From Algoriphagus lacus (GTDB lineage: Bacteria > Bacteroidota > Bacteroidia > Cytophagales > Cyclobacteriaceae): a stretch of DNA of 64,000 nt. Below are positions 27,209 through 34,969 of the stretch, piece after piece. The stretch lies in assembly GCF_003583985.1 (NCBI RefSeq), contig NZ_QXML01000010.1, positions 80,292 to 144,291 of the forward strand, in the 5' to 3' direction. The translations under genes were made by a program, and so were the position numbers. The notes under the pieces were generated by a model. That model had not been told where the DNA came from. It did not search any database and saw nothing but the letters and a program-made list of their open reading frames with translations. Position 1 is the stretch's first letter. Every line of letters begins with the position of its first letter.

Positions 27209-28990
27209 ATGATCTCAAACCGCAAATCGATTGGGTTGGGGCTGGTTTTGACTTTTTCAGTCGTTTCCATCCAAGCCCAAACTCGCCTTCAGCTTGCTTC
27301 CTTTGAAAACAACAAGGGGAGTTGGTCTGAAGTAGCCAAGGTTTGGACCGATCCCCTTCAGTCCAATTCCGAGCTTTTTTCCGAAGGAAAAGGCAGTATA
27401 ATTCTCAACTCACCAAGCAAGAAAAAGCCAGGCACCGACTTGGTTTCAACCGAAAAATTCGGAGACGCTGAGGTTACATTGGTTTATTTGATGGCCCCCG
27501 GCTCCAATTCCGGACTCTACCTGCAGGGCCAATACGAAATTCAGTTGTTGGATAGCTGGAACAAAGTGAGTGTAAAAGCCGGAGATAACGGTGGAATCTA
27601 TGAGCGCTGGGACGAATCCAAACCGGATGGACAGAAAGGCTATCAGGGATATGCTCCCCGTCAAAATGCAAGTAAAGCGCCGGGAATCTGGCAGACCTTG
27701 AAGGTGCAATTCAAGGCTCCGAGATTTTCTTCTTCCGGTGAAAAAATCGAGAATGCCCGCATCGTCTCTGCTACGCTAAACGGGGTGACTATCCATGAGA
27801 ATGTAGAGCTTTTTGGCCCCACCCGCGGAGCATTGGAAGGTGGAGAAGTACCAGAAGGACCCATTCGAATTCAGGGGGATCACGGTCCCATTGCAATCCA
27901 ATCCTTGGAGGTGAAACGATTTGAGACTGCCGCTCCGGAGTTTAAATCAATTTCATATCAGGTTTTTCCAGGTTCCTTTACCCAACTGCCGGCAATGGAT
28001 GCCCTCAAGGCTGCTTCTTCTGGAAAGATTTCCAATTTCGATGAATTTGTGGCTGGGCTTACTTCAGCCTCTTTGAGTAAGTTTGAAGGTACAGTTTCAG
28101 TTAAAAAGGCCGGTAATTATACCTTTCGTATGACCGTTCCCAATGGCTTGGGAGCAATACAACTTGGCCAGGCATCTGAGCCAATCCAATTGAGAGAGGG
28201 GATGATTGTCGCCGAAAAAGCGCTTCAGGCTGGTGAGATTCCATTTGTGATTTGGGTTTCCAAACCTACTGATTGGACTGCACAGGGCTTTTTCCTTTCA
28301 GCCACTGCTGATGCGATGTGGCAAAAAACTTACAGCAATCCAGCTGGAGCGGATTTTTGGGCTGCCGATCCGATTTTGGTTGATACCAAAGAAACCCCTG
28401 TTTTACGTTCGTTCATCGAGCTGCCTAACCGCAGCAAAATCTCTCATGGGATTTCTGTCTCTTCCCAATCCGGAGCCCATTTTTCCTATGATCTTAATTC
28501 CAATCAGATCCTTCGAATATGGAGAGGCCATTTTCTGGATGCGACTCCGATGTGGAACGACCGCGGAAATGGAGTTTCCAGACCTATGGGTGCTGTCACC
28601 GAATTGAGTCAGGGATCTCCCTTGTTTTACGACGCCGCATACAACCCGATTTCCGGGGAATGGAAACCCAGAGGATATCAAATCCTGGGTGATGGCGCGC
28701 TCACTTTTACCTCTAAGTCCGGAGATGGTAAAGAGCTGAAGGATAAGGTTCTGGTGATGTCAGATGGAAAAGGACTGAGCCGTGAAATCCTCTTGTCCGG
28801 AAATTCAAGCCAGCTGCTGGTCAGGGTAGCTCCCGGAAAGGTGCTGACTGAAGTGGCAGAGAACCTGTATTGGATTGAGGATTCTGGTCTTTACCTGAAA
28901 GTGAATGTTGCGGGTCAGAAGCCACAGGTAGGAGCGGATGGAATTTTCCTCCCGGTTACTTCTTCGTTGAGCTATAGTCTCCTGTTTTAA
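27209..28990 (+). CDS. Secreted DUF1080 (3-keto-glycoside hydrolase-like) multidomain protein
   Basis: The product has 593 residues with a signal peptide (GLGLVLTFSVVSIQAQ). Residues of about 30-235 form a DUF1080 concanavalin-like domain with the typical SNSGLYLQGQYEIQLLDSW and the late segment GPIRIQGDHGPIAIQSLEV. DUF1080 proteins have been linked to cleavage of 3-keto-disaccharides. A PA14-like or beta-sandwich region follows (about 245-390), then a C-terminal beta-rich region with repeated bulky aromatic positions that I do not recognise. The gene precedes a propeller-cytochrome c gene by 21 bases, so the two likely work together outside the cytoplasm, oxidising and hydrolysing a sugar. 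Confidence 0.78.
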   Translation: MISNRKSIGLGLVLTFSVVSIQAQTRLQLASFENNKGSWSEVAKVWTDPLQSNSELFSEGKGSIILNSPSKKKPGTDLVSTEKFGDAEVTLVYLMAPGSNSGLYLQGQYEIQLLDSWNKVSVKAGDNGGIYERWDESKPDGQKGYQGYAPRQNASKAPGIWQTLKVQFKAPRFSSSGEKIENARIVSATLNGVTIHENVELFGPTRGALEGGEVPEGPIRIQGDHGPIAIQSLEVKRFETAAPEFKSISYQVFPGSFTQLPAMDALKAASSGKISNFDEFVAGLTSASLSKFEGTVSVKKAGNYTFRMTVPNGLGAIQLGQASEPIQLREGMIVAEKALQAGEIPFVIWVSKPTDWTAQGFFLSATADAMWQKTYSNPAGADFWAADPILVDTKETPVLRSFIELPNRSKISHGISVSSQSGAHFSYDLNSNQILRIWRGHFLDATPMWNDRGNGVSRPMGAVTELSQGSPLFYDAAYNPISGEWKPRGYQILGDGALTFTSKSGDGKELKDKVLVMSDGKGLSREILLSGNSSQLLVRVAPGKVLTEVAENLYWIEDSGLYLKVNVAGQKPQVGADGIFLPVTSSLSYSLLF

Positions 28991-29011
28991 TCCTGAAAAG
29001 AAAGAAAAGAT

Positions 29012-30937
29012 ATGTTTCGATTGAATATTAACCTGAAAACCTTGACTCTAAGTGCAGTGGCACTTGGGATGAGCCTTTCTTTGTTTGCTCAGGAGTCGCC
29101 CAAGGAAGAAGATTTTTTCAAAATCCTGAAAGTTCCAGCTCCGGAAGGAACACTGCTGGAAGTGGGAGGATTGACCATGTTGCCCAACGGAAATCTGGGA
29201 GTAGCCACCAGGAGAGGGGATGTTTTTATCGTGGAAAATCCCACCGCTGCGAGGCCTTACTTTCGGAAGTTTGCTTCCGGTCTCCATGAGATTCTTGGAC
29301 TGGCCTATCATGAGGGTTCACTCTACATGGTACAGCGCGGGGAGCTGACCAAATTGACCGATTTAAACTCGGATGGAAAAGCGGATTGGTACGAAACAAT
29401 AGCCAGTTGGCCACTGTCTGCGCATTACCACGAATACAGCTTTGGACCTAAAATCACTCCTGACGGGGCATTTATCGTCACCGCCAACGTTGCATTTGGA
29501 GATCAGGAATGGTGGAGAGGGGAGAGTAGAGTGCCTTATCGCGGTTGGACCTTGAAGATTCATCCCGATGGCAGGATCGAACCTTGGGCAACAGGAATGC
29601 GATCTCCGGCAGGACCTGGAGTTTTGAACGGAGAAGTGTTCTACACCGAAAATCAGGGCGATTACATGGCCTCGGGAGGACTTTGGCATTTGGAAAAAGG
29701 GGATTTTTCAGGACACCCGGCTGGACTTCGCTGGTCTGAATTGCCTGAATCCCCGATCAAAATGACTTCTTCGCAGTTTGATGCTGTGGTAGATCCGATG
29801 AAAATCAAAGATGCAAATGGCAGGTTTATCAAGCCTGAAAATGATGTCAATGCACCTTTTATCACGTTGGCCGAAGCTAAAAAGTCTTTGCCGGCGATCA
29901 AACTTCCGGCAGTTTGGATGCCTCATGGCGTTCATGGAATTTCCAATTCTGAGCCGATCGTTATTCCCGAAGGCTATTGGGGGCCATTTGCAGGTCAAAT
30001 CCTTATCGGAGATCAGGGCCAAAGTAAGATCATGCGTGTGATTCTTGAAAAAGTGAACGGGGTGTATCAAGGTGCTTCGATTGACTTCAGAAGTGGCTTT
30101 CAGTCGGGAGTTTTGCGGATGGTATTTGCAGCAGACCAGTCGCTTTTCGTAGGTGAGACCAATAGAGGTTGGGGCTCAGCAGGAGATGCCAATGAGGGTT
30201 TGCAGCGCTTGGTTTGGAATCGCGAGGCTCCCTTCGAAATGCGAACCGTAAAAGCAAAGCCAGACGGATTTGAGATAGAATTCACCAAGCCAGTCGATAG
30301 AAAATCAGCGGAGGATTTGTCATCCTATTTGATTTCAAGCTTCACTTATAAGTATTTCCCAGTTTACGGTAGTCCTCCGGTCAAACCGATGGATCATGAA
30401 GTATTGGGTGTGGAAGTCTCTGAAGATGGGAGAAAAGTAAGAATTGCCATCAAGGATCCGCAGCAATACCATGTCCACAAAATCAGCCTTCCTGGAATTC
30501 GGGAAGCGATCAATTCCCACGAATTGGTCCATACGGATGCTTACTATACCTTGAACGAAATTCCATCCGAAGACAAGATGGTGATCAAGCCTAAGCCTGT
30601 GGTCGCTGCGTTGCCTGCTGCAAAAGCTGCGGCTCCAGCCAGCAAGCCTTCCGCTCCTGCAAAGCAGGTTTCAAATGCAATTCCATCGGATGAAGAAATC
30701 AAGGCCTTACTGACCAAAAATACCTGTACGGCCTGTCATCAAAAAGATAAAAAGGTGGTTGGTCCAGCTTATGTGGATGTAGCCAAGCGGAATTATTCCC
30801 CGGAGAAAATTGTGGAGCTAATCTATAATCCTCAGCCTCAAAACTGGCCCGGCTATGCCACTCCGATGGCTGCCATGCCTCAGGTGCCAAAAGAGGAAGC
30901 CCTGAAAATTGCCAGGTGGATTAATTCCCTGAAATAA
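29012..30937 (+). CDS. Secreted beta-propeller c-type cytochrome
   Basis: The product has 641 residues and a signal peptide (LTLSAVALGMSLSLFAQ). A sorbosone/glucose-dehydrogenase-like beta-propeller covers about residues 30-430 (GNLGVATRRGDVFIV, DLNSDGKADWYETI, GDQGQSKIMRV). A beta-sandwich and an Ala/Pro/Lys-rich linker (about 525-555) lead to a C-terminal class I cytochrome c domain with one CxxCH site, CTACHQKDKKVVGPAY, at about 571, and an axial-ligand candidate methionine in PMAAMPQVP. The gene is co-directional with the DUF1080 gene, 21 bases downstream, and is followed by a terminator. It probably oxidises a sugar or related compound and passes electrons to the respiratory chain. Confidence 0.83.
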   Translation: MFRLNINLKTLTLSAVALGMSLSLFAQESPKEEDFFKILKVPAPEGTLLEVGGLTMLPNGNLGVATRRGDVFIVENPTAARPYFRKFASGLHEILGLAYHEGSLYMVQRGELTKLTDLNSDGKADWYETIASWPLSAHYHEYSFGPKITPDGAFIVTANVAFGDQEWWRGESRVPYRGWTLKIHPDGRIEPWATGMRSPAGPGVLNGEVFYTENQGDYMASGGLWHLEKGDFSGHPAGLRWSELPESPIKMTSSQFDAVVDPMKIKDANGRFIKPENDVNAPFITLAEAKKSLPAIKLPAVWMPHGVHGISNSEPIVIPEGYWGPFAGQILIGDQGQSKIMRVILEKVNGVYQGASIDFRSGFQSGVLRMVFAADQSLFVGETNRGWGSAGDANEGLQRLVWNREAPFEMRTVKAKPDGFEIEFTKPVDRKSAEDLSSYLISSFTYKYFPVYGSPPVKPMDHEVLGVEVSEDGRKVRIAIKDPQQYHVHKISLPGIREAINSHELVHTDAYYTLNEIPSEDKMVIKPKPVVAALPAAKAAAPASKPSAPAKQVSNAIPSDEEIKALLTKNTCTACHQKDKKVVGPAYVDVAKRNYSPEKIVELIYNPQPQNWPGYATPMAAMPQVPKEEALKIARWINSLK

Positions 30938-30941
30938 GTTA

Positions 30942-30972
30942 AAAACCGGAGAGATGAGCTCCGGTTTTTTTA
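30942..30972 (+). terminator. Intrinsic terminator after the DUF1080-cytochrome pair
   Basis: Stem AAAACCGGAG / CTCCGGTTTT with a 7-base loop and a T run. Confidence 0.85.
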
Positions 30973-31107
30973 TTGAACCTGGTTAGAATTTGAGGAAAGC
31001 AGTCTTGCAGGATTGGTTATCTTCTCGTTGTGTGATAATTGCCTCATACCTGATTCATTTTGAATTGAAGAGGTGTAATTCACTAAATCAGATTACAGCG
31101 CAAAGGA

Positions 31108-32313
31108 TCAGTTTATTTTTACCGGGTTGATGCTTTTGTACTGAATAGTTTTTCCCGTTGGGAAATGTTTCGAATAACTGATGTGAACTGTACCGTTCGA
31201 GTCCTGAATCAGGGAAGGATAGGAGAAACTTCCTTTTTTGTCTTTGTCATTTTCCAGGTAATAGGGATTGGTTGACCAAGTCAGCCCCTCATCCAAGGAA
31301 GTCCAAAGAGCGAGTCGGTATCTTCCGTCATGCAGATCGTTTCCGATCATCAGCCATCTTCCGTCCGCCAGCCTCAACAATTCCACACTGGCAGTATTGG
31401 GAATGGAAGTTTTGATAGCGGCAGTCCAGGTTTTTCCCTGATCCTTTGAAATACTTTGCTGGATGAAAGTCGGCCCATCACCGGAGTCACGAAGCATGGC
31501 TACCAGTTCCCCATTATTCCGCAGCGCCAATGCCGGCTGAATTGGACCTTTTCCAACTAAAGGCAAGGAGGGTTTCCAGGTTTCTCCGGAATCATCTGAA
31601 ATGGCCATCATCGAAAAGTTGAATCCATCCGAATACAAGGGCAAAATGATTTTGTCTCCGATCACCAAGGGCTTGATTCGGGTCATCCATCCTATGCTTC
31701 TTTTTTTGGAATCCTCTACTGCCTCCAGAATCAACTTTTCGTAGCTGGGTGCATATTGTGACCAGCCAAGGTTGGATTCCGGTAGTTCGTTAAACCTATT
31801 CTGAACCTCTTTCACAAATTCCTCTCCGGGCTGGAGGAGGATATTGTCTTGCCAGTTCCAAATCGGAGCTCCTGTCTGTAGGTAGTTTTTACTTTTACGG
31901 GTTCTCAAAATGGAATTTTCCCAGCGATTGCCAAGGACCGCTATCCAAACTAGGGTAAGTTCCTGTTTTGAATTCAGGAAAATCACCGGATTGCAGTCGG
32001 GAATTCCAGGAGTATCTGCCATCAAAAAAGGTGCTGACCAAGTGGAGGAGGTTTTTGCTTTTCTGGAGCCCATGAGGCGCACATCGTCGGCTGTCCGTTC
32101 CCCTGATCCCTGAAACCATACGGCAAGTAAATCACCGTTGGGTAAGGCAACCAAGCTGCTGCCGTGAACGTGCTCATCTTGGGGGGCGAAAATTTCCAGG
32201 CTGGACTCGGTGACCAAAGTAGGAGATTGGGCAAAGGCAGGATTTGTGCCGATCCAAATCATAAAACAACCCATCCACTGATAAAAGAATTTTTTTGATG
32301 TCATGTTTTTCAT
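31108..32313 (-). CDS. Secreted sialidase-like (BNR/Asp-box) beta-propeller protein
   Basis: The product has about 401 residues with a signal peptide ending near NPAFAQ. It is a six-bladed sialidase-superfamily propeller with Asp-box-like turns (SDDSGETWKPS, SKDQGKTWTAA, SLDEGLTWST). The usual GH33 FRIP arginine motif is not seen; instead HGSSLVALPNGDLLAVWFQG opens the fold. Function may be glycosidase or binding. The ATG at 32313 gives a normal signal peptide; the in-frame ATG at 32376 overlaps the upstream stop as ATGA, which would favour translational coupling, and remains possible. It is the second gene of a tandem pair with a paralogous lipoprotein. Confidence 0.75.
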   Translation of the reverse strand: MKNMTSKKFFYQWMGCFMIWIGTNPAFAQSPTLVTESSLEIFAPQDEHVHGSSLVALPNGDLLAVWFQGSGERTADDVRLMGSRKAKTSSTWSAPFLMADTPGIPDCNPVIFLNSKQELTLVWIAVLGNRWENSILRTRKSKNYLQTGAPIWNWQDNILLQPGEEFVKEVQNRFNELPESNLGWSQYAPSYEKLILEAVEDSKKRSIGWMTRIKPLVIGDKIILPLYSDGFNFSMMAISDDSGETWKPSLPLVGKGPIQPALALRNNGELVAMLRDSGDGPTFIQQSISKDQGKTWTAAIKTSIPNTASVELLRLADGRWLMIGNDLHDGRYRLALWTSLDEGLTWSTNPYYLENDKDKKGSFSYPSLIQDSNGTVHISYSKHFPTGKTIQYKSINPVKIN

Positions 32314-32372
32314 TTTAACCTCTTTGACCAGCTGACCTGAACCAGTAATTCCAAAAAAATGACTGGTTAAAT

Positions 32373-33488
32373 TCATTTAGCAGAATCAAGTCCTTCAATT
32401 TTGAACTTCCAAAAGGCTACTTTTTGTCTGTTCCAAGTATAAGTTAAAACCAGGTGCTCACCATCGAGAATAATGGAAGGATAGGAGAATTCGGTCTCCG
32501 GATCATCGCCTTTTTCAATGATTTGGTCTATTTTCCAACTCTTCCCATTGTCCAGAGAGATCGCGAGGTTGATTGGGTTTCGGTCGCCCCAATTTCCGGA
32601 GACGGGATTGTAGATCAGGGCGATTTTTTCTCTACCTAGATGTGCTACTTCAATGGCACTGTTGTTATTGGGCAGATCGGTGAGGTAGATCGGGCTCCAG
32701 GTTTTGCCGTAATCCTTGGAATCGCTTCGGGCGATTTTTCCACCTGAGCTCCTCATAAGTAGATGAACATTTCCAGGAGAAGATTCCCAAGCCGTAGGCT
32801 GAATTACACCTTCCTCGGGAATCAACGTCCGGTCAAGCTCCAGAAATGGGGTGGCTTCCCAGGTTTTACCACCATCCATACTTCTATCCAGGAAAGCATT
32901 CCACACTTTGTTCTTTTCGTTGGAAGCAGGAGCAAGCCAAGTTCCATCCGAGAGGATGAGGATGTGATTTCGAACAGGGCCTCTGCCGCCCCGGTCTCCG
33001 GGGACAAGTTCTTTCGGCTCTGACCAGGTTTTTCCCTTGTCTTCGGAAGTTTGAACCCAAGTTTCCCAGTCGTCGATTTCTTTTCCGACTTTGAAATAGA
33101 GGTGTAATTTTCCGTCAGGTGCGTTGAAAAGAACCGGATTCCAGTGTGGATCATTTCTGATTTTAGCGACTTTTTGAGGAGTTTCCCAGGTTTTGCCATC
33201 TCCTCTGGACATCCAGATGCTGACATCGTCGTGTTTCTCATGCGTACCTCCAAACCATGCTATCAAGTATTCACCGGGATTAACAGCTACAATTGTGGAG
33301 GCGTGTCCCTGTGCAAATTCCGGATGACTTTCAAAGATTTTTCCCGAGCTAACCGGGATCAGACGCAATGAATCGGAGATTTCCGCATGGGCGTATTCAG
33401 AAGTTTTGGAATTGTTGCATTCAAAAAGGAAAACAGAAAAAATTGAAAAGCTGGAAATTCGAAGGATCTGAATAAGGAATTGCTTCAT
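32373..33488 (-). CDS. Sialidase-like (BNR/Asp-box) lipoprotein
   Basis: The product has 371 residues with a lipoprotein signal peptide (SIFSVFLFECNNSK). Asp-box motifs repeat along the chain: SRGDGKTWETP, SEDKGKTWSEP, SMDGGKTWEAT, SKDYGKTWSPI and SLDNGKSWKI, giving a propeller of the sialidase superfamily. The FRIP motif is absent; the N-terminal segment GHASTIVAVNPGEYLIAWFG is shared in form with the downstream paralogue. Genuine sialidase activity is therefore unproven. The gene is co-transcribed with that paralogue, sharing ATGA if the longer start of the downstream gene is used. Confidence 0.75.
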   Translation of the reverse strand: MKQFLIQILRISSFSIFSVFLFECNNSKTSEYAHAEISDSLRLIPVSSGKIFESHPEFAQGHASTIVAVNPGEYLIAWFGGTHEKHDDVSIWMSRGDGKTWETPQKVAKIRNDPHWNPVLFNAPDGKLHLYFKVGKEIDDWETWVQTSEDKGKTWSEPKELVPGDRGGRGPVRNHILILSDGTWLAPASNEKNKVWNAFLDRSMDGGKTWEATPFLELDRTLIPEEGVIQPTAWESSPGNVHLLMRSSGGKIARSDSKDYGKTWSPIYLTDLPNNNSAIEVAHLGREKIALIYNPVSGNWGDRNPINLAISLDNGKSWKIDQIIEKGDDPETEFSYPSIILDGEHLVLTYTWNRQKVAFWKFKIEGLDSAK

Positions 33489-33718
33489 GGGTAGGTTTTG
33501 GGTCTATGCAGTCGAAAAGAGAAGATACTAAACTTCCTAAAAAATTATGGAAAAGCCCAGTTCTTGGTTTTCGATTTAGGCAAAATTTAGGTAGGGTCGG
33601 TTTTGGTGTTTTGATTAATTCGCTAAACCGGAAGGAAAGGGAAAAATTAAAAAGATTGTAGAGCGGATAGTTTAACAGGATCTGAGATGTAGCTTGGCTT
33701 GAATTTGCACCTGTTACC

Positions 33719-33765
33719 AAATAAAAAAAGCCATCCAATTTGGATGGCTTTGTGGGCCCACTTGG
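33719..33765. repeat. 47-bp direct repeat, copy 1 (tRNA 3' end plus terminator)
   Basis: Identical over 47 bases to positions 34134-34180, in the same orientation, 415 bases apart. It contains the tRNA acceptor 3' strand, part of the T stem and the complete Rho-independent hairpin that follows the tRNA. Confidence 0.9.
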
Positions 33766-33832
33766 CCTCTCCCGAAAGCTTTCGGGACAAGCACCTTCTG
33801 TCCCGATAGTTATCGGGAGAGTCAGTTGTCTT
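33753..33832 (-). pseudogene. Degenerate tRNA copy with hairpins replacing the T-loop and anticodon loop
   Basis: Read on the minus strand this follows the intact tRNA at 34168-34241 from the D-arm region to the 3' end, sharing CAACTGACTC, AGGTGCTTG and CCAAGTGGGCCCAC. The anticodon loop is replaced by a segment with CCCGATAACTATCGGG and the T-loop by one with the perfect palindrome CCCGAAAGCTTTCGGG. Parts of both stems remain. The acceptor 5' strand and most of the D arm are missing, so it cannot be a functional tRNA. Its 5' part overlaps the 3' end of the GIY-YIG gene. Confidence 0.75.
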
Positions 33833-34126
33833 CAAATCGTTTGAGAAGGTTTTGACCCAATTCTGGGAACTGAATCAGGTTTTGGAGGTATTTCCGTGAT
33901 TTCATCCGTTTTAGATGATGTTCAATTTTTCGGATTTGCGAATAGGATTTCCCTTGAACCTTCCAGGCTAAAGTCCAGTCATTTGCTTTTTGAGTGAAGT
34001 TTTTGGCATCATATTTTTTTTAGCAAGATGATTTTCAAGTCTTTCTTCCACACTCAAAGTTGTTAGACCAATATAAAATCTGTCAAGAGACTGGGAAAAA
34101 AGCACGTATACGAAAAAGCTGTTCAT
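33822..34126 (-). pseudogene. GIY-YIG nuclease family gene, frameshifted in an A8 run
   Basis: From the ATG at 34126 the frame begins MNSFFVYVLFSQSLDRFYIG, a clear GIY-YIG nuclease motif (VYV, then YIG), followed by ERLENHL. At an eight-base A run (34014-34021) the frame shifts; one extra A would give an unbroken protein of about 101 residues continuing KYDAKNFTQKANDWTLAWKV and containing the likely catalytic glutamate in RKIEHHLKRMKSRKY before the stop at 33822. Small stand-alone proteins of this kind are common in Bacteroidota near RNA genes. It may be a real pseudogene, a sequencing error in the homopolymer, or slippage-dependent. It lies between the intact tRNA and the degenerate tRNA copy. 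Confidence 0.8.
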
Positions 34127-34133
34127 AGGATAA

Positions 34134-34180
34134 AAATAAAAAAAGCCATCCAATTTGGATGGCTTTGTGGGCCCACTTGG
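34134..34180. repeat. 47-bp direct repeat, copy 2 (within the intact tRNA and its terminator)
   Basis: Second copy of the 47-base repeat described at 33719-33765; it spans the 3' end of the intact tRNA gene and its terminator. Confidence 0.9.
34142..34166 (-). terminator. Intrinsic terminator after the tRNA
   Basis: Stem AAAGCCATCC / GGATGGCTTT with a short A/T loop, followed on the minus strand by a long T run, two bases after the tRNA 3' end. An identical hairpin follows the degenerate tRNA copy at about 33727-33751. Confidence 0.8.
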
Positions 34181-34241
34181 AATCGAACCAAGCACCTACT
34201 GATTATGAGTCAGTTGCTCTAACCGAATGAGCTATAGGCCC
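34168..34241 (-). tRNA. tRNA with CAT anticodon (elongator Met or Ile2)
   Basis: A 74-base cloverleaf: acceptor GGGCCTA / TGGGCCC (one T-G pair), D arm AGCTCATTCGGTTAGAGC, anticodon stem ACTGA / TCAGT enclosing CTCATAA with anticodon CAT, T arm CTTGGTTCGATTCCAAG, and discriminator A. CCA is not encoded. C4-G69 and C5-G68, which favour lysidine modification in E. coli tRNA-Ile2, are present, so Ile2 is possible; elongator Met is the alternative. It is not an initiator tRNA, because the three G-C pairs below the anticodon loop are missing. Confidence 0.92.
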
Positions 34242-34339
34242 TTTAAAAACCCCAAAATTGTTGCCCAATTGGCTTCAAACCTTGGTTTTCGGAGTGCAAT
34301 GTTACATATTTGAGATCATATACACAACCACAGTATTCA

Positions 34340-34969
34340 ATGAAAAATGCCCCTGATGCTGACTTTTTGATCTTTGATTTGGGCAATGTCATCATCGATA
34401 TCGATTACCATCGTTCTCTTGGATTGATAAAAAATCATGTACCTGAATCCCTCCATGCCAAGGTGGATGGGTTTTATCTTACTGATTTTCATAAAGCTTA
34501 TGAAAAGGGAAAGATCGATTCTCCTACCTTTCGCAATGCGGTTCGAGAGTATTTTGAACAAAATTGGGAGGATCAGAAAGTGGACGAATTGTGGAATAGC
34601 CTACTTGGAAAAATTCCCGGTGAACGACTGGAATTGGTCTCTAAACTGAGACAAAATTATAAAATCGGCGTCCTCAGTAATACCAATGAAATTCATATTG
34701 ATGCGGTGTATGAAATGCTTCGCAAGGATCATGGCTTAAACAGCTTTGATCCGCTCTTTGATCGAATATTTTACAGTCATGAGATGGGACTGGCCAAGCC
34801 ATCAAAAGAAATCTATGAACGAATGTTGGTTGAACTTGGAACTACTGCGGAGCGGGTTATTTTCTTTGATGATTTGGAAGCCAATGTGAAAGGTGCCGCA
34901 TCGATTGGTGTCCGTGCGATTCATGTGACAGGTCCAAACGTATTATTTGACTTTTTTGGACATGTATAA
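34340..34969 (+). CDS. HAD family hydrolase (HAD-IA)
   Basis: This is a 209-residue cytoplasmic haloacid dehalogenase-type phosphatase. Motif I is FDLGNVIIDID, with the usual second aspartate of DxD replaced by glycine as in the YihX/FMN-phosphatase-like branch; motif II is GVLSNTNEIH; motif III/IV is AKPSKEIY followed by VIFFDDLEANVKGA. Substrates are probably small sugar phosphates or nucleotides. The ATG at 34340 was chosen over an upstream in-frame TTG. Its last eight bases overlap the start of the M50 protease gene, implying coupled translation. Confidence 0.88.
   Translation: MKNAPDADFLIFDLGNVIIDIDYHRSLGLIKNHVPESLHAKVDGFYLTDFHKAYEKGKIDSPTFRNAVREYFEQNWEDQKVDELWNSLLGKIPGERLELVSKLRQNYKIGVLSNTNEIHIDAVYEMLRKDHGLNSFDPLFDRIFYSHEMGLAKPSKEIYERMLVELGTTAERVIFFDDLEANVKGAASIGVRAIHVTGPNVLFDFFGHV

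Noticed and set aside
33753..33832. Second functional tRNA gene
   Set aside because: The acceptor 5' strand and most of the D arm are missing and two loops are replaced by hairpins, so no cloverleaf can form.
33421..33835. Two overlapping minus-strand ORFs running through the tRNA remnant
   Set aside because: They read through terminator and tRNA-derived sequence and the upstream region of the sialidase-like gene, and match no protein family; they are open frames by chance.
33968..34195. A 75-residue form of the GIY-YIG protein starting inside the tRNA
   Set aside because: Its start lies in the tRNA gene and terminator; the nuclease homology begins at the ATG at 34126 and continues in another frame past the A8 run.
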